From Membranipora membranacea (taxonomy: Eukaryota > Bryozoa > Gymnolaemata > Cheilostomatida > Membraniporidae), in assembly GCA_914767715.1 (NCBI GenBank), contig OU612071.1, positions 1,364,001-1,428,000 of the forward strand: 64,000 bases of DNA, written 5' to 3'. Positions 58,917-64,000 of this stretch are shown one piece after another. Numbering within the stretch: position 1 is the first letter of the stretch; the number at the start of each line of letters is the position of its first letter. Below the pieces are notes generated by a model, which worked only from the letters and a program-made list of their open reading frames with translations, did no database searches and was not told the origin of the DNA. The position numbers and the translations under genes are program-made.

Positions 58917-60070
58917 CACTGCGTTTCATACCCAAGAATTGTTGGACAATTCTGTACAATTCTAGAAATTGACCCATATATCATTACCCAACCAACAACC
59001 ATTATTGTGTAATTGACCCTGACTGCTAAATAAATTAAATTCATTATTGCTATTGTATAGTTATAGTATAAGCATTTACAATTCTAGTCAATATTATATA
59101 ATTGGATTGAAATTGTATTCAATGATTTTGTATTTAGATGACCAGGCAAGATCTCCTGTAATGAATAGATATTGCTGTGCAAGGCAGCATCAAAGTCTAA
59201 AGCTTGGGAGGCCCAGGTTCAAATCCCCACCGGGGCAAATCTTTTCTCTTTGTCATGATGGTAATCGAAAGCATTCCATTCGAATTGTCCGCACACAATT
59301 TTTGTAAGCACAGAAAACTCTTTCTAATGAGTAGGATGACCCGACAAAATACTTATGTTCAACTCTTCTGTGTTGTGCCATACACTACGTTATATTTTGT
59401 GCAATCTGTTAATATTGGCAGCAACTGCATAAATAGAATACATCAGCTAAACTATGCTAGCAGAATTATCAGAAAACTTTGCTACTATAAACAATGTACA
59501 ACATCGCTCACCAGTTGAGCGAGGGATTACTTTGTATCAATTGTGGGCTCCCTGCACACAAAGCTGTCTTCAATTTCTTCAGAGAAAATACAGCAATTTT
59601 CAATTTTAAAATTCTCATCGTCAGACTTAATTCTTCAAAACAACTGGACCATGGTGTTATCTACTCATCCCTGCATAGAATGACCCGTGTGCTTGAGTTT
59701 TGGTTTTGTTTTGATAGGCTGATGAGTTTTAGTTTGTTATTGCTTGGAGTTGTCTGCCCAAAGCACCTTATCTGAGTGGCCAACTCCAAATTTTTGTACT
59801 GAATTGAAGTCTAAATTCTTATATTGATTTTTCATTTAAACTGACTAAATCTTTCTTCAGCTTTCAAACACTCAATCTTCAATCTTCAGTAAAATACGCA
59901 AGGAGCCCCAATTGTCCTACATGCCTAAGTGGAGAGAAGTGATATGTGAATGAGGCCATATTTTCCACAGAACCACTGACAACTGAAAATATGCTGACTG
60001 ATGCTAAAAAAACTCAAACTTTGTGTCATAGCAAGTAGTATGAGTACTGATTATTGGCATAGTCTAAACC
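58917..60070 (+). mobile_element. Half copy of the CACTA-like element
   Basis: Begins cactgcgtttcatacccaag and follows one arm of the 48654-52184 element in the same orientation as its left end. Matches cover the TIR, gaatagatattgctgtgcaagg (59164) and aacagaaccactgac-type sequence (about 59970). It retains the ~220-base part (59250-59480) that the left arm of the complete copy has lost. It stops near 60070, so no right end or second arm is present. It also carries the 364-bp insert listed next. Confidence 0.78.
59545..59908. mobile_element. 364-bp insert with short TIRs and 7-bp target duplication
   Basis: The ends are gggctccctgc and its near complement gcaaggagccc. caattgt flanks both sides (59538-59544 and 59909-59915). 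The related sequence at about 49000 reads caactgtcctac without the insert and serves as an empty site. No coding capacity, so a MITE. The superfamily is unassigned; 7-bp duplications are unusual. Confidence 0.78.
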
Positions 60071-60174
60071 ACTGTTGTGAGCTGATATTTAGACTGAGTC
60101 CCCAGTACTTTCAACTTTTCCTGTTCAGTCCTATTATGTCATAATATCTTTGAATCCTTTCTACTCAATCTGCT

Positions 60175-62269
60175 GTGGGTGGACACAGATACCGAGGATG
60201 CCGACCACTTGATGGATTTATGACTGGCAGAAGTGAAAGCCTACCCCAGGAAGCCTCTGCTGAGAATCTTGGTGACAAAGTGCTGCTGGCCCCACGTTGT
60301 GGATTGAGAATCGGCGCATGGAATGTGCGATCGATGACAGAGGATTCAAAGGTTGAAGAGGTGATTAAAGAAATGAAGAGATTTAAATTAGAAGTACTTG
60401 CAGTAAGTGAAATTAGATGGCTAGGACACGGAGAAGAGAAGCTCAGAGAGGGCTACACAATGGTATATTCTGGAAGAGATAATAATCTACGCTATCAAGG
60501 TACTGGCATCATTATGACCAAGAAAGTGCGACAAGCGCTAGTAGATTGGAAGCCGATTAATGAGAGGCTAGTTACAGCACATTTCAAAGGAAAATACACC
60601 AACCTTTCTGTTATTTCCTGTTATGCTCCAACAAATGAGGCTAAGGAAGATTCCAAGACTGGTTTTTATGACCGCCTGCAAGAAATCAGTGACAGGTGTC
60701 CGAAGCATGATGTCATTCTCATTATTGGGGACTTGAATGCAAAAGTGGGAACTGATAATCAGCACTACGAGAAGTTCATGGGTACAAATGGAAAAGGAAC
60801 TCAAAATGAAAATGGTGAACTACTCACACATTTCTGTGCATCCAACGGCATGGTCATTGGAGGGACAATATTTCAGCATAAAGATATACATAAGTTTACT
60901 TGGACATCGCCTACAGGACATCAGAATCAAATCTATCATGTGCTTATGAACATGAAATGGAGGAGCTCTAACTCTTCTTCCGGTAATCAGTAAAATATTT
61001 CTTAAAATAATTCATCTGAGGATGGCTACAGTATTTGAGGAACATAAGATTTTAGATGACGAGCAAGTAGCATTTAGAGCTGGTAAAAGCTGCACAGACC
61101 ATATATTTACACTCAGGAATATATTAGAACAGTGTCAGGAATGGAGATTCCCCCTATATGTGAATTTTATCGATTTTAGTAAAGCATTTGACAGTCTACA
61201 TAGAGACAAGCTTTGGAAGATTTTAGAATACTACGGCATACCTACCAAGTTGATCAGTCTCATTCGCATATTTTATGACAACTACAAATGTTCGGTGAAG
61301 CAACAGGGAGTAGAAGCTTGGTTCGATGTCAAGACAGGAGTCTGCCAAGGGTGTGTTATATCCCCTTTCCTCTTTATAATCGCCACAGACTTCATCATGA
61401 AACAGACCAGTGCACAACACAGGAGCGGAATGGGATGGAACATCACAACTAAATTGAATTATCTGGCTTATGCTGATGACATAGCTCTCTTCGCTACGAC
61501 CTGGAGAGGCATGCAGGATTATACAGAACAGCTATCAGAAACAGCAAAGGACATAGGATTGAGGATAAATAAAGAAAAGACTAAGGTACTAAAGGCTGGA
61601 GTACATACTGCAGCGTCTGCTAGCATAAAGCTTGATGGAGTGGAATTACAGTATGTTGAACAGTTCACAAACCTCGGAGGCCGAGTAGACAAGGGTGGGG
61701 GACTAGATGGTGATGTCACAGAGCGTATAAGAAAAGCTACAGTGGCCTTTTACAGACTAATTTAGGTTTGGAACAGTTCTTCAATTAGCAATCATCTGAA
61801 GATTAAGATCTTCAAATCTAATGTGATATCAGTTCTACTCTATGGATGTGAAACTTGGAAGCTCACTAAATTTCAAATGGAGAAACTACAAGTCTTCCAA
61901 ACTAAGTATACCAGGAGAATACTAAAGCTGAGATGGTTCCAAAAGACTACCAACAAGGATCATCTTGAGAAAACCAAGCAACACATGATGGAGCACGCTC
62001 TGGAAAGTCGAAGATGGCGATATCTGGGGCACACTTTGAGGAGAAAGGATTCAAGCATGGCTGTAAGTCTCGGCTGGGCTCCGGAAGGAAAGAGACTGCC
62101 AGGAAGACCGAAAGAAACTTGGATGAGAGTGGTTATGAAGCGATTGGAGACAGTTGGTGTGAAGACCTGGAATGAGGCAGCAGATATAGCGAAAGATAGG
62201 GAGATGTGGAAAGCAACTGGGAAGCTGTTATGGGAGCCGCTATGTGTCACGAGACATTCAGCATCATAA
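60175..62269 (+). mobile_element. RTE-like LINE with an internal deletion
   Basis: Endonuclease part (60175-60960): LRIGAWNVRSMTED (about 60304), LAVSEIRWLG (60400), GTGIIMTKK (60502), ISCYAPTNEA (60616), IIGDLNAKVG (60724) and KFTWTSPTGHQNQIYHV (60892). It then jumps to the reverse transcriptase, LLPVISKIF (about 60973). RT motifs: VAFRAGKSCTDHIFTLRN (61067), FIDFSKAFDSLHR (61168), GVCQGCVISPFLF (61337) and YADDIALF (61469). One TAG at 61763-61765; the frame reopens with VLLYGCETWKLT (61832), RRWRYLGH (62011) and a C-terminus to 62269. The motif set resembles RTE-type elements (WNVR endonuclease). Region between endonuclease and RT is lost, so the copy is inactive. The 3' tail, caaagtaagtcat, is short, as usual for RTE. 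Confidence 0.85.
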
Positions 62270-62754
62270 GTCAAAGTAAGTCATATCTGTAATATTGTGC
62301 ACAGGCCTCTCACTTGTTTCCTGGTAGTTATCTTCAAGATTTTATGAATCACTTACTTGGCAATGCTCCCAAATGATAACGTTTGACCTTGTTTATTAAT
62401 TTGATTTGGCGGCTTATAGTCTAGTCTTATAGTCAAATCTTTTAACCCAAAGGTGCAACTGTAACGCTGCTGAGCATTGGTCTGAATTTCGGAAAGGTCA
62501 ATTTTCTGGCTGAAGTTTTATTTTGTGTCGACAGCGTGTAAAGCGAACTTCTTTTGTGAAAAATTAACTTTTCTCAATTCTCAAGATCGATATTGTGTGA
62601 GGTAACCTTGATACAAATCACGCTCAGCTCATTCAATATCACTTCTGTTATTTCGGAAAATGTGGGTGTATATGAAGAAATCGATACCCTCAAATTGTCA
62701 GACTAATATTAATTACTGTAATAAATGATCTTGTCTTGCGGTTAATCTGCCAAA
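62270..62754. other. Spacer, nothing recognised
   Basis: Between the RTE-like LINE and the SINE; no supported feature. Confidence 0.4.
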
Positions 62755-62912
62755 CTGTTAATATTGATTGGAGAGGTACACACCCGAGGGTGCTGGGGGC
62801 TGGAACAATCAACAATGAAAGCTCCCCCAGTGGGACTCGAACCCACAACTCCTGCGGCACTAATCGTGTGGCAGTGAATAGCAAGCGCGCTAACCGATTA
62901 CGCCATCTCACC
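62755..62912 (-). mobile_element. tRNA-derived SINE
   Basis: On the minus strand the head holds a pol III A-box-like TGGCGTAATCGG (62894-62905), TTAGCGCGC next to it, and a B-box GGTTCGAGTCC (62833-62843) with the flanking GTGGG/CCCAC T-stem. The acceptor stem does not pair (GGTGAGA against GGGGAGC), so it is not a working tRNA. A body with ccagcacccTCGGGTGTG-like sequence follows to about 62755. The exact ends are uncertain. Confidence 0.6.
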
Positions 62913-64000
62913 ATCCCCAAAATTAGAAAGTATCACAAGTTATGTGGCAGTGCTGGTACTCAGGCTCTGCTGCATTGATCAGTCATGGTTTCCTAAGTTG
63001 TCTCCTCCGATCATAGAGTTACCTCTTGTGATAACCAATGCAGACAGCCAGTGCAGTGCAATGTAATCACCCAGTTTATATCCAAATTTTAAGCTCAATA
63101 TTGTCCAGATTCATCTCTGTGTTTCTTTTGCAGTGATCAAAGCCAGTGCAACATAACTGAATTTTTTTTTGGTAATCCTTATAGTTAGAGCCTCAGCAAT
63201 TGGTCTGAACCAACTCTTTGTAATAGTAATGCAATAAACTGTTCCCATTATATGAACTCTGTAGAGAGGGTCAGGGATGAGGGCAGGAGATTCATACTCC
63301 GCTCCTGCTCTGCTTGTAAACAAGCAAACACAAAGAAGCCATGATGATTATTCAAGCAAATGAATATAGAGATAGTAGATAATATACCGAAAATGTTAAC
63401 TATGAACTAATAACTCAACTCAGGCAGGCTCCGTCCAACTTTGCTCCTTTCGATTTCCCTTCACATTAGCATTACAGATTTCCAGCATAAATTTGACAAA
63501 TAACCTTGTCACTATGGATTGAATAGGTAGGTCAGATATCGGGTTTATCTTAAGGTTTGGATTCGGGCTGGGTACTGATATGTGTGACTAACACCAACAC
63601 ATTTCTGAGTCTGCGTTCCGCTGACCTCTGGTGAAACCATTAAATTTTTGATAAATTATACAGAGAGTGGCGCAGTAAAAGCGTGGGGTCATACCATGAC
63701 TGCAAAATGAGAACAACAGACTTGAGCAACCATACAATGATCAGCCAATACCAAATCAATCATCTGATCTGATGATGGATTTAACTGTCTACCCAGCATA
63801 TTAATTATGTAAGCCACTGATGATTCAACTTCAGTAGACACAACATATTTTGCTTATTTCATTTTGATCGTGATTCCGACAAGATGTTATTAACATTCTC
63901 TATAGTGCATGGTTAACATATTGAAGAATGAGCACGTTTGAAAGCAAATCTAACAGGGCCTTCCCAAATTACTATTTGAATGAACAGATAGTATTATAGA
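62913..64000. other. Intergenic stretch to the window end
   Basis: No gene, RNA or repeat partner that I can support. A short frame at 63111-63323 (minus) has no known domain. Confidence 0.4.

Noticed and set aside
59205-59240. ggttcaaatcc as a tRNA or SINE B box
   Set aside because: No A box or cloverleaf in register; the other copies of the element read ggttcagatc.
1-64000. Bacterial operons, CRISPR arrays, rRNA genes or integrated virus
   Set aside because: None of the diagnostic sequence patterns were seen; genes have spliceosomal-type introns and all reverse transcriptases found are of non-LTR type.

Overview
The window looks like nuclear DNA of an invertebrate animal. It is AT-rich, and the two host genes that can be followed have GT-AG introns. 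It also holds several classes of animal-type non-LTR retrotransposon and many short inverted-repeat DNA elements. A demosponge or a similar early-branching animal is my best guess, from the domain architecture of the large gene; this is inference. There is no bacterial operon structure, rRNA, CRISPR array or intact tRNA.

Layout. 1-7.8 kb: an old dispersed repeat, a 2.2-kb element with 40-bp perfect terminal inverted repeats (TIRs) and internal tandem repeats, and a LINE broken by an insertion. 8.2-9.5 kb: a two-exon RING-finger gene on the minus strand. 9.9-19.5 kb: a second copy of the first repeat, an R2-like LINE remnant with FMDD in place of YADD, a nearly intact endonuclease/reverse transcriptase LINE of the CR1/L2/Jockey kind, a 27-bp perfect palindrome and a nested-palindrome MITE.

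19.6-39.3 kb: a 20-kb segmental array of four head-to-tail units. The blocks are LINE endonuclease half (X), a repeat dimer (Y, six copies), LINE reverse-transcriptase half with an internal inversion (Z, two copies) and a P-element-type transposase C-terminus (W, two copies). The order is X-Y-Z-Y-W / X-Y-Z-Y / X-Y-W / X-Y, and some Y copies are mosaics.

39.3-47.9 kb: mostly non-coding sequence, then a minus-strand LINE enclosed by 189-bp inverted repeats with TTAA ends. 48.0-55.8 kb: the main host gene, minus strand, reading as ankyrin repeats, a GlnD-like nucleotidyltransferase domain and TPR-like helices. A 3.5-kb palindromic CACTA-like element (TIR starting CACTG, target duplication CAT) sits inside one of its coding exons; removing it with one CAT restores the reading frame exactly. 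55.8-64 kb: a foldback element, a half copy of the CACTA-like element carrying a 364-bp insert with a 7-bp target duplication, an RTE-like LINE and a tRNA-derived SINE.

The two host genes may belong to the same lineage-specific signalling or defence-type repertoire (RING; ankyrin/NTase/TPR), but nothing here proves that they work together. All coordinates were read by eye, and block borders in the array are good to about 20 bases.
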